DNA of 41,369 nucleotides from CAZDKK01 sp964506245 (GCA_964506245.1 CAZDKK010000043.1:1-41369), one strand, 5' to 3'; counted from the first letter of the stretch, positions 24,898 to 35,408 are shown. A program made the numbers and translations. The notes: generated from the sequence alone by a model not told the origin.

Positions 24898-26124
24898 TCA
24901 GCGCTTGCACACCAGAACGAGCGGCGCGTGGTCCGATGGCGCTGGATCGGCGTCGAGCAGGTCGAGCAGCGTCCGGGGCGGCTCGCTCGGCTCCGCCAGC
25001 TCCAGACCGCGTCCGAGGAACCAGTCGAGCCGCAAGGGCAGGCCGCGTCGATCGGGGCCGAGCGCGTGCGCAAGGAACGGATCGAGCGGCCGCCGCACCG
25101 GCCGGGCCTCCTCGATCGTCCCGATCGGCGCCCACGCCGTGTGCGCGTCGTCGTTGAAGGGCACCCAGGCGAAGCCGCGACGCGCCATCTCGGAGAACAT
25201 CGGCTCCCGGCGGCCCTCCCACGGCCGGCGCAGCTGCGACCAGAGCCGCGCCCGCGGCGTCGTCGCGAGGCGCACGAACCCGCGCACCCCGCGCCCGAAC
25301 GAGCCCCGGGCGAAGGTGTGCGTGTTGAGGTCACCCGCCAGCAGAACGCGGTCCGCAGCGCGCCCCGCGGCCTCTTCGGCGGCGCAGAAGCGCTCCACGC
25401 CTTCCAGGAAGGCCGCGAGCTGGCGCGCCCGCGCCACGGGGGTGTTGCGCACCTCGAGGTGCACGGCGCCCACGACCCATCCCCCGGGCAGGCTCGCGAC
25501 GAGACCCTGCCGCTGGCCCACGCGTTTCTCGACGTGCGGGAAGTAATCGAAGATGTCGGGCAATCGGATCGCTGCCAGCGCGAGCGGTTGCGCGCGCGTC
25601 AGGATCGCCACGCCGTGCAGGCCGACTTCGTTCTCGCCCGGAGCCAGCGCGTCCCGGTGGGGTCCCTTGGTCAGCTCCAGGTAGCTCGGCACGAACGCCC
25701 AGTGCAGTCCCAGCCGCTCCGCGAGGTCGCAGGCGACGTGTCGATTGGCCGAGCGCGCCATGCCGACATCGACTTCCTCGAGCAGGAGGATCTCGGCCCC
25801 CCGCAGCGCCGGATGGCGCTCGAGCGCGGCGGCGATCGCATCGAAGCCGACGCCCTTGAAGATGTTCCACTGGACGGCGCGCACGGCCTCGGCTGCGACT
25901 GCCTCGCCGCGCACGGCAGCAGCCGACCCGACCTGGATGACCCCCATCAGCCGCTCGAGCGCCGGGGCGCACCTGCCCCACGCGGCCGAAGCGTGCAAAG
26001 CAGCCATGGTCGGATAGGCGCTCAAGGTCCGGGCGAGGTCGCGCACCTGTGCCCGAAGCTCCGCGCTCCACGGCCAGTCGGCCCTCGCCTCCCCGTACGG
26101 TGCGCCTGCCGCGCTCGAGGTCAT
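24898..26124 (-). CDS. endonuclease/exonuclease/phosphatase (EEP) family protein
   Basis: This 408-residue protein has the metal-dependent EEP fold after an unassigned helical N-terminal region of about 75 residues. Catalytic signatures are VQWNIFKG (N87), LLLEEVDVGMARS (metal-binding Glu near 116-117), GAVHLEVRNTP, GDLNTHTF (Asp/Asn of the DxN motif) and SDHAPLVLV near the C-terminus. The family cuts phosphodiester bonds in DNA, RNA, inositol phosphates or sphingomyelin; substrate is unknown. No signal peptide is seen, so it is likely cytoplasmic. The true start is ATG 26124 (MTSSAAGAPYGEARADWPW); the open frame farther upstream lies antiphase over hflX. It starts 8 bases after the hflX stop, so both are co-transcribed. 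Confidence 0.85.
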   Translation of the reverse strand: MTSSAAGAPYGEARADWPWSAELRAQVRDLARTLSAYPTMAALHASAAWGRCAPALERLMGVIQVGSAAAVRGEAVAAEAVRAVQWNIFKGVGFDAIAAALERHPALRGAEILLLEEVDVGMARSANRHVACDLAERLGLHWAFVPSYLELTKGPHRDALAPGENEVGLHGVAILTRAQPLALAAIRLPDIFDYFPHVEKRVGQRQGLVASLPGGWVVGAVHLEVRNTPVARARQLAAFLEGVERFCAAEEAAGRAADRVLLAGDLNTHTFARGSFGRGVRGFVRLATTPRARLWSQLRRPWEGRREPMFSEMARRGFAWVPFNDDAHTAWAPIGTIEEARPVRRPLDPFLAHALGPDRRGLPLRLDWFLGRGLELAEPSEPPRTLLDLLDADPAPSDHAPLVLVCKR

Positions 26125-26132
26125 GGGTGCGC

Positions 26133-27290
26133 TCACCTCGGGGATGAGCTGCCGGCGGTCTCGCGCGCCGCGGCGGCGATCGCGTCCCGCAGGCCGCGGG
26201 CCTGCTCCCGGTCGCGCGCCGAGAGCAGCAGCGCCCCGGGGAACTCCGCGCGCAGTCCCCACGCCTGCTCCTCCGTGAGCAGGTCGGCCTTGTTCAGCAC
26301 CAGCAGGCGGGTCACGGGGCGCCCCTCGAGCACTTCCTCGGTGACCGTCTCGACTGCCGCCATCTGCGGGCGCATCGACGGGTGCGCCGCGTCCACGACG
26401 TGCACGAGCAGGTCGGCCTCGCGCACCTCGCTCAGCGTGGCTCGGAAGGAGGCCACCAGGTGGTGGGGCAGCTTGCGGATGAAGCCGACCGTGTCGGAGA
26501 TGAGCAGCGCCCGGCCGCCCGCGAAGCCGATGCGGCGCGTGGTCGTGTCGAGGGTCGCGAAGAGCCGGTCTTCCTCGAGCACGCCCGCGCGGGTCACGCT
26601 GTTGAAGAGGGTCGACTTCCCGGCATTGGTGTAGCCGATGAGCGCCGCGCGGAACATCCGCTGCCGGCGGCGGCTCTGCGTGCGCCGCTCGCGCTCGATC
26701 TCCTCGAGCCGGCGCTTGAGGATGCTGATGCGCTCGCGCACCAGCCGCCGGTCGACCTCGAGCTGCTTCTCGCCGGGGCCGCGCGTGCCGATGCCGCCTT
26801 CCTGACGTTCCAGGTGCCCCCACATGCGCGTCAGGCGCGGGAGCATGTACTGGAGCTGGGCCAGCTCGACCTGCACCTGCGCCTCACGGGTCCGGGCGCG
26901 CGTGGCGAAGATGTCCAAAATCAGCTCGGTGCGATCGATGACCTTGCGCTCGAGCCTGCGCTCGAGATTGCGCATCTGGGCGGGTGAGAGATCCCCGTCG
27001 AACAGGATGACGTCAGCCTCGCGCGCGTCCGCCAGCTCGTGCAGCTCCTGGAGCTTGCCCTTGCTGACGAAGGTGGCCGGGTGAATCGACGCTCGCGCCT
27101 GCCGGACGCTCCCCGCCACCTCGCAGCCGGCGGTTTGGGCCAGCAGACCCAGTTCCTCCAGGCTGGAGCCCTCGGGGGCGTGGCCATCGTTTCCCGGATC
27201 CGATCCCCCGTTGCCCGACGGCTGCCCGTCCTCGGGGAAGACCCCGACCAGGACGGCGCGTTCAGGCCGGGCCCGGGTCGAATACATCAT
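26133..27290 (-). CDS. hflX: ribosome-associated GTPase HflX
   Basis: This 385-residue GTPase has an N-terminal HflX domain (about 45-200). It carries FVSKGKLQELHELA, VIFDG-type VILFDGDLSP, LSPAQMRNLERRL and the QLQYMLPRLTRMW signature, followed by GGIGTRGPGEKQLEVDRR. The G domain has GYTNAGKST (219-227), DTVGF (266-270) and NKAD (about 333). HflX splits stalled or hibernating ribosomes. The first 40 residues include a short Gly/Asp-rich linker not usual in the family. Two consecutive ATG codons (27290 and 27287) follow GAGAGGA. It is divergent from glnA and leads into the EEP gene. Family assignment is secure. Confidence 0.95.
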   Translation of the reverse strand: MMYSTRARPERAVLVGVFPEDGQPSGNGGSDPGNDGHAPEGSSLEELGLLAQTAGCEVAGSVRQARASIHPATFVSKGKLQELHELADAREADVILFDGDLSPAQMRNLERRLERKVIDRTELILDIFATRARTREAQVQVELAQLQYMLPRLTRMWGHLERQEGGIGTRGPGEKQLEVDRRLVRERISILKRRLEEIERERRTQSRRRQRMFRAALIGYTNAGKSTLFNSVTRAGVLEEDRLFATLDTTTRRIGFAGGRALLISDTVGFIRKLPHHLVASFRATLSEVREADLLVHVVDAAHPSMRPQMAAVETVTEEVLEGRPVTRLLVLNKADLLTEEQAWGLRAEFPGALLLSARDREQARGLRDAIAAAARETAGSSSPR

Positions 27291-27446
27291 CGCTGGCAGT
27301 TCCTCTCACACCCTGCGGCGGTCGCCCCGCGGCGCGGGGGCCCTGCGCCAAGAAGCCGCGTCGATTCCATTACAGGACCGCGGCCCGGGCGCGATCAAGG
27401 AGATTCCGCGCCGCGCGCCCGCGCCCGGCGGGCGGGGCAGGTGGCC

Positions 27447-27476
27447 TTGCCGACCGGACCGCGGCCGCGCTATACT
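27447..27476 (+). promoter_or_regulatory. candidate sigma-70 promoter of glnA
   Basis: TTGCCG (27447-27452), 18 bases, then TATACT (27471-27476), the clearest -10 box in this divergent spacer. Transcription from about 27483 would give a 77-base leader containing the hairpin at 27513-27539. Confidence 0.45.
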
Positions 27477-27512
27477 CCTTCGCTTTCCTCAGGGTCTGCA
27501 TTTCACCGGGGC

Positions 27513-27539
27513 GGGTGCTGGCACGGCCGCCAGCCACCC
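27513..27539 (+). promoter_or_regulatory. hairpin in the glnA leader
   Basis: GGGTGCTGGC and GCCAGCCACCC pair over 10 bp with one bulged C around the six-base loop ACGGCC. It ends 20 bases before the glnA ATG and just upstream of its RBS. It could tune translation or mRNA stability. It does not match a riboswitch I know. Confidence 0.3.
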
Positions 27540-27559
27540 GACCGAAAGGGGGCGGAAGC

Positions 27560-28990
27560 ATGGGCGCATTCGACGCGCTGCGGGTGATGATCGACCACCA
27601 TCAGATCGAGATGGTGGATCTCAAGTTCTCCGACCTCTTCGGCCGCTGGCAGCACGTCACGCTGCCGGTGAGCGCCTTCGATCCGCACACCCTCGCGAAG
27701 GGCGTAGCCTTCGACGGCGCCAGCGTCCCCGGCTTCAAGCCCCCGGCCGGGGCCGACCTGATGCTGATCCCCGACCCGGCCACGGCGCAGCCCGACCCCT
27801 TTTGGGAAACGCCGACGCTCAACCTGCTGTGTGACATCGCCGAGGCGGACACGGGCCAGTGGTTTGCGCGTGACCCGCGGCGGATCGCCTTGCGCGCCGT
27901 CGAGTACATGCAGAAGGAAGGCATTGCCGACGACAGCCTCTGGTTGCCTGAGCTCGAATTCTACATCTTCAACAAGGTCTCCTACGGCAGCGACATCAAC
28001 ACGTCCTTCTACCAGATCGACTCGGATGAAGCCGACTGGAACACGGCCAAAGGCGGTGAGGCCCAGCTCGGCCACAACATCCCGCACCAGGGGGGCTATC
28101 ACGCCAGCATGCCCCTCGACCGGCTGCACAACCTGCGCTCCAAGATGGTCAAGATGATCGAGCAGGCCGGCATGCCCGTGCGCTACCACCACCACGAGGT
28201 CGGCGGCCCCGGCCAGTGTGAGATCGAGCTCACCCGCCAGCCGCTCATGAAGGCCGCCGACGGCACGATGTGGGCGAAGTACATCATCAAGAACCTGGCG
28301 ATCCGCAACCACTACAGCCCGACCTTCATGCCCAAGCCGCTCTACGACGAGGCCGGCTCGGGCATGCACTTCCACCAGAACCTGGTGAAGGGGGGGAAGA
28401 ATCTCTTCTACGACGAGCGCGGCGAGCACGGTCTGAGCGAGCTGGCGCACCACTACATGGGCGGGCTGCTCCAGCACGGACGTGCGCTGTTGGCGCTGAC
28501 CAATCCCAGCACCAACTCGTACAAGCGCCTGGTGCCCGGCTTCGAGGCTCCCACCCTGCTCTTCTACGGGCTGGCCAATCGCAGCGCCGCGATCCGCATC
28601 CCGAAGTATGTCAACACGGCCGAGGAAAAGCGCATCGAGTTCCGCCCCCCCGACGGGACGTGCAACATCTACCTGGCCATGGCCGCCCAGCTCCTGGCCG
28701 GCCTGGATGGGATCCGCAAGCGGATCGACCCGCGCAAGGCGGGCTGGGGCCCCATCAACGAGGACGTGCGCACCCTGAGCGCCGAGCAACTCGCCCGGAT
28801 CGCACCCGTGCCCACCTCACTCCGCGAGGCCCTGCACGCCCTCGAGGAGGATCACGCCTTTCTCACCGAGTCGGGCGCTTTCCCGGAGGACTTCGTGGCG
28901 ACCTGGGTCGATCGCAAGATCGCCCTGGAGGCCGACGAGGTCCGGGACCGGCCGCATCCCTACGAGATGACGCTGTACTACGACTTCTAG
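27560..28990 (+). CDS. glnA: glutamine synthetase type I
   Basis: This 476-residue enzyme makes glutamine from glutamate, ammonia and ATP. Type I motifs are all present: FDGASVPGFK near the N-terminus, the GGPGQCEIEL metal-binding stretch, MPKPLYDEAGSGMHFHQNL, NPSTNSYKRLVPGFEAP and KRIEFRPPDGTCNIYLAMAA. The length fits the GSI class. In GSI-beta enzymes a Tyr in NLYDLPPEE is adenylylated; here the aligned stretch is DVRTLSAEQ, with Arg at that position, so this regulatory site is missing. The ATG at 27560 follows AAAGGGGG with 7 bases spacing. The frame is open farther 5' but without an RBS. It is divergent from hflX. Expression probably depends on the leader region. Confidence 0.94.
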   Translation: MGAFDALRVMIDHHQIEMVDLKFSDLFGRWQHVTLPVSAFDPHTLAKGVAFDGASVPGFKPPAGADLMLIPDPATAQPDPFWETPTLNLLCDIAEADTGQWFARDPRRIALRAVEYMQKEGIADDSLWLPELEFYIFNKVSYGSDINTSFYQIDSDEADWNTAKGGEAQLGHNIPHQGGYHASMPLDRLHNLRSKMVKMIEQAGMPVRYHHHEVGGPGQCEIELTRQPLMKAADGTMWAKYIIKNLAIRNHYSPTFMPKPLYDEAGSGMHFHQNLVKGGKNLFYDERGEHGLSELAHHYMGGLLQHGRALLALTNPSTNSYKRLVPGFEAPTLLFYGLANRSAAIRIPKYVNTAEEKRIEFRPPDGTCNIYLAMAAQLLAGLDGIRKRIDPRKAGWGPINEDVRTLSAEQLARIAPVPTSLREALHALEEDHAFLTESGAFPEDFVATWVDRKIALEADEVRDRPHPYEMTLYYDF

Positions 28991-29077
28991 CGGGCGTATA
29001 GATAGCCTGCCCTCCCGAACGCTTCCCGGCGGGCCACGTCGGCGCGGTTCTGTCCGTCTTCGCGTTCAGGAGGAGTC

Positions 29078-31090
29078 ATGCGCAGCAGCTCTCCCACGGC
29101 CGGTTCCCACGTCCACCCCGCACTTCGCCGGCTCGGCTTGGTCATGCTCGGGGCCTGCCTTGCGCCCGGCGCGGCCACGGGGGACTGCTTTTCGATGACC
29201 CCGGCCTGGCAGGCACCCGACAGCGGCCCGCCCGCGGGCATCGGCTGGGCCGATCTGGACGGCAACGGTTGGCTGGACCTCGTGGTCACGCGCGGCCTCG
29301 ACAGCGACGGCGTGGCCAATCAGGCCTACTTCAACACCGGCGGCACCCTGGCTGCCGCGCCTTCCTGGACCTCGACCGACACGCTCCCCAGCGGCAACCT
29401 CGTGCTGGGCGACTTCGACGGCGACGGCGATCTCGACGTGGCAGCGACCAGCATGCGCCGGGGGCCCGACGACACCGCCCTGTACCCGCACGTGGTCTAC
29501 TTCAACAATGGCGGGCTGGGCCCGCGGCCCGATTGGCACTCGCTCCCGAGCTGCGGTTTCTCCTGCGCCATGGGCGATCCCGACGGCGACGGCGACCTGG
29601 ATCTCGCCTTCGGACAGGGCATGAGCACGATCGACCCAACCAAGGCCAAGCCCCAGCCCGCGGTGATCTACTTCAACACGGCCGGCATCTTCGGCGCCGA
29701 GCCCGGGTGGCGCAGCGACTCGCTCTACATTGCCGCTGACATCGCCTTCGCCGATGTCGACGGCGACGGCGACCAGGACCTGGCGCTGACCGGGCGGCGC
29801 ACGGGCCTGCTGCTCTTCACGAACCACGACGGACGGTTGGAGACGAGCCCGAGCTGGTCGGCGCCGGGGTTCCCGGGGGCGCGCCAGATCGCCTTCGCCG
29901 ATTGCGACGGCGACGGGTTCCCAGAGCTGGCGGCCTGCGGGCTCGCGCCCTACAACACGCACGGCGGAGCCTTCTACCTGTTCGAGAACGAGGACGGCCG
30001 CCTGCAGCCGACCCCTGCCTGGGCCTGCAGCGCCTACGCCGAGCCCTCGGCGGTCGCCTGGGCCGACGCCGACGGCGACGGCGATCTCGATCTGGGCGGC
30101 GCGGGCTGGTACGCGCACCTGGGGTTGTTCGAGAACGACCAGGGTAAGCTCAGCGACACGTACGTCTGGTCGCACACGCCCGGTTGGGTCAACCAGATCG
30201 CCTGGGCCGACGTCGACCAGGATGGTCTCTTCACCAAGCGGCGCACGTTCCACGCCGATGGACGCCGCGGGCTGTTCGACCTCGGGGTGAGGGCGATCCA
30301 CGCGCTGCAGCGGGTGGAGGTCGACGGCCGGGCGCTCTCCCCCCGCGAGTACTGCTGCGACCTGACCGAGGGCTGGGTGTCGCTGGCGCGCCCCCCCGCG
30401 CGAGGCCGGCAGGTGGCGATCGAATTCGTGGGCTCGCGCAACCTCGACCTGGCGGTCAGCTCGAGCCGCAAGGTCCACGTCTACACGAACAAGCCCTTCC
30501 ACATTCCACGCGACGTCCGCATCCTGGTGCTGCTCGATCAACACTTTGGATCGAACTACAACCTCGAGTATCCGCGCATGCCGATCAGCATCAAGGACCA
30601 CTTCGCACGCTATGGCTGGCAGGTGACGGTCACCGCCCTCGCGGCGCGCGTCGATTCCTGCGCGGCCTCGGGGGCGCAGCTCGGCTCGCGCGGCGTCACG
30701 GTCGACACGCTGCTGGCGGGCATCCGCGATCTGGGGTACTACGACTGCCTGGCGATCATGCCGGGGCAGGACCACAGCGGGATCCTCGGCAGCCCCGAGG
30801 CACTGGCCACGATCCGCGCCGCGGCCGCGCGCGGCCTGGTGGTGAGCGCCTGGTGCCGCGCGGTGCGCGTGCTGGCGGCGGCCGACCTGATCCGCGGCCG
30901 CCGGGTCGTGGGCCATGCCGACTATGCGAACGAGTACGCGGCAGCCGGGGCGATCTTCCTGGGCAACGACCACCCGCCGGTGCTCGACGGCAACATCCTC
31001 ACGTCGGTGCGCAGCCGCTTCTACCGGACCGAGACATGCGAGGCGATCGCCAGAGCGGTGGAGGCGACGCGCGCGTCGCGCCGGCGCTAG
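29078..31090 (+). CDS. secreted FG-GAP/VCBS propeller protein with C-terminal DJ-1/PfpI-like domain
   Basis: This 670-residue protein starts with a signal peptide (LGLVMLGACLAPGAATGDC). Residues about 45-380 hold repeats with calcium-type loops such as WADLDGNGWLDLVV, GDFDGDGDLDVAA, GDPDGDGDLDLAF and ADVDGDGDQDLAL, the FG-GAP/VCBS beta-propeller pattern. A beta-rich linker (about 385-475) follows. Residues 479-665 resemble the DJ-1/PfpI class I glutamine-amidotransferase fold: DVRILVLLD, YDCLAIMPGQ, the nucleophile elbow VVSAWCRAV with C593, LIRGRRVVGHADYANEYAAAGA and VLDGNILTS near the end. The His that follows the nucleophile in PfpI proteases is Arg here. The ATG at 29078 has AGGAGG with ideal spacing. 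I know of no described fusion of these two folds. Function is unknown; it may bind carbohydrate or protein outside the cell. Confidence 0.75.
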   Translation: MRSSSPTAGSHVHPALRRLGLVMLGACLAPGAATGDCFSMTPAWQAPDSGPPAGIGWADLDGNGWLDLVVTRGLDSDGVANQAYFNTGGTLAAAPSWTSTDTLPSGNLVLGDFDGDGDLDVAATSMRRGPDDTALYPHVVYFNNGGLGPRPDWHSLPSCGFSCAMGDPDGDGDLDLAFGQGMSTIDPTKAKPQPAVIYFNTAGIFGAEPGWRSDSLYIAADIAFADVDGDGDQDLALTGRRTGLLLFTNHDGRLETSPSWSAPGFPGARQIAFADCDGDGFPELAACGLAPYNTHGGAFYLFENEDGRLQPTPAWACSAYAEPSAVAWADADGDGDLDLGGAGWYAHLGLFENDQGKLSDTYVWSHTPGWVNQIAWADVDQDGLFTKRRTFHADGRRGLFDLGVRAIHALQRVEVDGRALSPREYCCDLTEGWVSLARPPARGRQVAIEFVGSRNLDLAVSSSRKVHVYTNKPFHIPRDVRILVLLDQHFGSNYNLEYPRMPISIKDHFARYGWQVTVTALAARVDSCAASGAQLGSRGVTVDTLLAGIRDLGYYDCLAIMPGQDHSGILGSPEALATIRAAAARGLVVSAWCRAVRVLAAADLIRGRRVVGHADYANEYAAAGAIFLGNDHPPVLDGNILTSVRSRFYRTETCEAIARAVEATRASRRR

Positions 31091-31113
31091 GGTCGCGCTT
31101 CTGCCGCGATCCC

Positions 31114-33033
31114 CTACGGCAGCACCACGATCGTGCGCACTGCAGCCGGCGCTGGGCCGGGTGTGGAGGCTCGGATCTGGTAGACGCCCGCCCCGACGCG
31201 CTCGCCGTGCGCATCGCGCAGGTCCCACGGCCAGCGCACGTCCCCGCCGGCGGAGGCGATCACGCGGCCCCGACGGATCACGCGCCCCTCGACATCCAGA
31301 ACCTGGAGCTCCACGGGCGTTCGCGTCGGCAACGCCGCGGCTGCGCCCTCAGCGCCCACCCGCGCGACGACCTCCACCTGCACCGCGCCCTGGGCCGGAT
31401 TCGGCCGCACCTCGGCCAGCTCCAGGAGTAGACCCGCCACCGGGGCGCGGCTGCTCCGGGTGGCCGCGGCCGGATCCAGGACAGCTGAAGCATCGAGGGA
31501 ATCGACCTCCAGCGTGACGCGATCGAGATACGGCATGGAAAGCCCCTGATCGCAGGTCATCTCGACCCGGTATTGGAAGTAGCGGTGGCCGCTGTGCAGC
31601 GCGGGCAGCTGGGTGAGCGGATCGGTGTAGTAGGTACCGGCCGCGCCGTCCGGGCCCACGAAGAGGCTTTCCTGCAGCTCCTCAACCGTCGGGGCCGAGC
31701 GGAGCTGGAAGCGGATGGCGTTCTCCGGCCGGTTCAGGAAACCAACCCACGAGAAGAAGCCGTTCGTCGTGGCGTTGCCGAAGTCATGCACGCGTGAGAC
31801 GAGCGCACCGAACGGCTCTGCCGCGCTGACGTACAACGCGCCCATCTGCGTGTAGTCCGTGCGCGAGGTCGAGATGAAGAGGCGCCCGTAGTAGGTCGCC
31901 ATCGCCTCGATCTCCTCCGAGCCGGGATTGAGACCCAGCTCCCCGACCACCTCCCACTGGTTGTCCCGGATCCATCGGTACAGGCGGAGATCACTCCCGC
32001 CGCCGTAGAGGCGCCCCTTGTACTTGTGGATCCCGCGGCACCAGCGGTACCCCTCGAACGGAAGCCAGCGGCCGAGCCACTGCTCCCCGTTCCAGATGTA
32101 CATCCGGTTGTGCATGGTCATGAGCAGCGAGTCACCCCAGGCCGTGAACATGGCGTGCTTGTCCACGGGCATGTTCGGCACGGCCAGGGTGTCCCAGTCC
32201 ACGCCGTTCGTGGTCGAGTAGACGACGCTGCTCTGGGGTGGAAAGCCATCGGGCTGGACGAAGACGCGATCGCCGATGCTGCCCGCCCCGAAGATGCGCC
32301 GCGCGTAGTGCTCCGCTGTCGGGGGAAGGTTGAGGACCTGCTCGAAGCTGTCGCCCCCGTCATAGCTGATCCAGGCGCCGCCGCAGCCGTTGAGATCGCG
32401 GTTCCAGTGGCCGGCGGTCACGTAGACCAGGCCATCGACGACCTCGACGTCGTTCACGTGGACCGCCTCGGGAATCGTGGCCTTCTCGATCCAGGCGGAA
32501 CCAGTGTAGATGTAGATGCTCCCCGGCGTGCCCCACGGATCCATCGTGTCGGGGCCCGGCACGTAGAGCGAGTCCCCGAAGCGCTTGATGATGTGGCAAC
32601 CGCTTTCGTAGGGCTCGTAGGCTACGGCGAACTCCCCACTGCGGTAGTCGTAGCAGAGCACCTTGGCACCATCGTACATGTAGGGGTAATCGCTCGAGGC
32701 GATCCAGAGCGTGTCGTGCAGCACCGCCATCGCGTACAGCCCCTGGAAATCGACCGGGCTGGCGAAGTAGCGGATGTCGTCCAGACGCTGGCTCAGGATG
32801 AGCAGGCCCGGGTGGACGTCGGGGTCGACGGTGACGGTGGCCTCGTGATTGCCCGCCGACCAGTCGTCGTCGATCCAGCTCATGTCGGCCGCCCGCGCGG
32901 GCTCCCCAAGGAGGCCCACCCAGGCAAGGAGACCTACACAGGCAGCCAGGAGCGCGCCCGCCAACGGGGCCGAGCCCCGGGCGGGGACCCGGCTTGTGGT
33001 CCGGTGCACACCGAGCGTATCGAGCCAGCGCAC
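31114..33033 (-). CDS. secreted propeller-like protein with FlgD-like C-terminal tail
   Basis: This 639-residue exported protein starts with GTG 33033 (RWLDTLGVHRTTSRVPARG). It has AGGAG 7 bases upstream and a hydrophobic signal segment ending near AARAADM-type cleavage (LAACVGLLAWVGLLGEPARA). The middle (about 50-500) shows repeated Trp/Tyr/Gly-rich blades such as YAMAVLHDTLWIASSDY, VYVTAGHW and RLYGGGSDLRLYRWI, which suggest a beta-propeller of unknown family. The last 90 residues form a FlgD-like Ig domain (ELAEVRPNPAQGAVQVEV, VLDVEGRVIRRG, GAGVYQIRAS), as in the protein at 16370. An earlier in-frame start at 33120 has no RBS. It converges on the propeller/DJ-1 gene with 23 bases between. 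No catalytic motif is seen. Confidence 0.72.
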   Translation of the reverse strand: MRWLDTLGVHRTTSRVPARGSAPLAGALLAACVGLLAWVGLLGEPARAADMSWIDDDWSAGNHEATVTVDPDVHPGLLILSQRLDDIRYFASPVDFQGLYAMAVLHDTLWIASSDYPYMYDGAKVLCYDYRSGEFAVAYEPYESGCHIIKRFGDSLYVPGPDTMDPWGTPGSIYIYTGSAWIEKATIPEAVHVNDVEVVDGLVYVTAGHWNRDLNGCGGAWISYDGGDSFEQVLNLPPTAEHYARRIFGAGSIGDRVFVQPDGFPPQSSVVYSTTNGVDWDTLAVPNMPVDKHAMFTAWGDSLLMTMHNRMYIWNGEQWLGRWLPFEGYRWCRGIHKYKGRLYGGGSDLRLYRWIRDNQWEVVGELGLNPGSEEIEAMATYYGRLFISTSRTDYTQMGALYVSAAEPFGALVSRVHDFGNATTNGFFSWVGFLNRPENAIRFQLRSAPTVEELQESLFVGPDGAAGTYYTDPLTQLPALHSGHRYFQYRVEMTCDQGLSMPYLDRVTLEVDSLDASAVLDPAAATRSSRAPVAGLLLELAEVRPNPAQGAVQVEVVARVGAEGAAAALPTRTPVELQVLDVEGRVIRRGRVIASAGGDVRWPWDLRDAHGERVGAGVYQIRASTPGPAPAAVRTIVVLP

Positions 33034-33340
33034 TGGGCATCTCCTCGCTGCGTTGGACTGGGGAGTGGACCCGAGATCTCCGGGTCGCGGACCGTCGAGG
33101 GATCCCCCTGATTTTAGCACGGCGACCGGCGCGGCCCACGCGGGAACGCGGCGCGCAGGACCCGCTCCTGCGCGCCTGGCTCAACTCAGCCAGCGGGTTG
33201 CGGCCAGATGCGGCACCGCCCCGGGCCCTCTCGGACCCGAGGCGGTGCTTCCCTCCGCTGTTCCGTGGCGCGGGCTCCCGCGGCCGAGCGCCGGTCGGTT
33301 CGTGACCCGGCTCCTGCCGGGTCACGACCGCAGCCTCGGT
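33034..33340. other. intergenic region downstream of groEL
   Basis: These 307 bases contain the groEL hairpin (33300-33327) and, on the minus strand, TAAAAT at 33116-33111, an unusually AT-rich hexamer that could be the -10 box of the gene starting at 33033. No good -35 box accompanies it. No gene or RNA is recognised here. Confidence 0.5.
33300..33327 (-). terminator. perfect 12-bp hairpin after groEL
   Basis: TCGTGACCCGGC and GCCGGGTCACGA pair perfectly around a four-base loop, 13 bases after the groEL stop. It is the strongest hairpin noticed between genes here. There is no U-tract, so it may stabilise the 3' end or work with Rho. Confidence 0.5.
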
Positions 33341-34978
<1,638 letters not shown>

Positions 34979-35001
34979 GGTTTCCAACCTCCGTTCCTAG
35001 C

Positions 35002-35304
35002 CTAGGCCTCGATAACCCCGAGAACGTCGTCCTCACGCATGATGAGGTACTCATCGCCGGCGATCTTGACTTCCGTGCCGGCGTACTTGCTGATCAGCAC
35101 GCGATCTCCGATCGTCAACTCGACCTTGTGGATCTTGCCGTCGTCGGTGCGGCGCCCTGGTCCGACCGCGATGACCTTGGCCTCCATCGGCTTCTCCTTG
35201 GCCGTGTCGGGGATGATGATGCCGCCGGCGCTGCGCTGCTCGGCGGTCTCTTCCATGCGCTGAACCAGCACGCGGTCACCGAGGGGACGAATCTTGACCT
35301 TCAT
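35002..35304 (-). CDS. groES: co-chaperonin GroES
   Basis: This 100-residue lid of the GroEL chamber carries IRPLGDRVLVQRMEE, the mobile-loop segment (ETAEQRSAGGIIIPDTA), KVIAVGPGRR, GDRVLISKYAGTEV and YLIMREDDVLGVIE, all standard for the family. The start is ATG 35304 with GGAGGAG just upstream; the longer open frame reads through the leader and is not conserved. A 112-base leader separates it from a likely sigma-54 promoter (35427-35442). It is the first gene of the groES-groEL operon. Confidence 0.96.
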   Translation of the reverse strand: MKVKIRPLGDRVLVQRMEETAEQRSAGGIIIPDTAKEKPMEAKVIAVGPGRRTDDGKIHKVELTIGDRVLISKYAGTEVKIAGDEYLIMREDDVLGVIEA

Positions 35305-35408
35305 GGCCCTCTCCTCCAACGAAACCCCTGTTCCCTTGCCACCGGCATCCCGTGTCGCGGTAGACTCGCCGGTCCGATCGTCACCCGCACCGCGGGGCGG
35401 GAGCTCTC

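Noticed and set aside
27518..27534. TGGCACG in the glnA leader as a sigma-54 promoter
   Set aside because: GG and the next GC are 11 bases apart instead of 10 and no TTGC follows. The bases are better explained by the leader hairpin.
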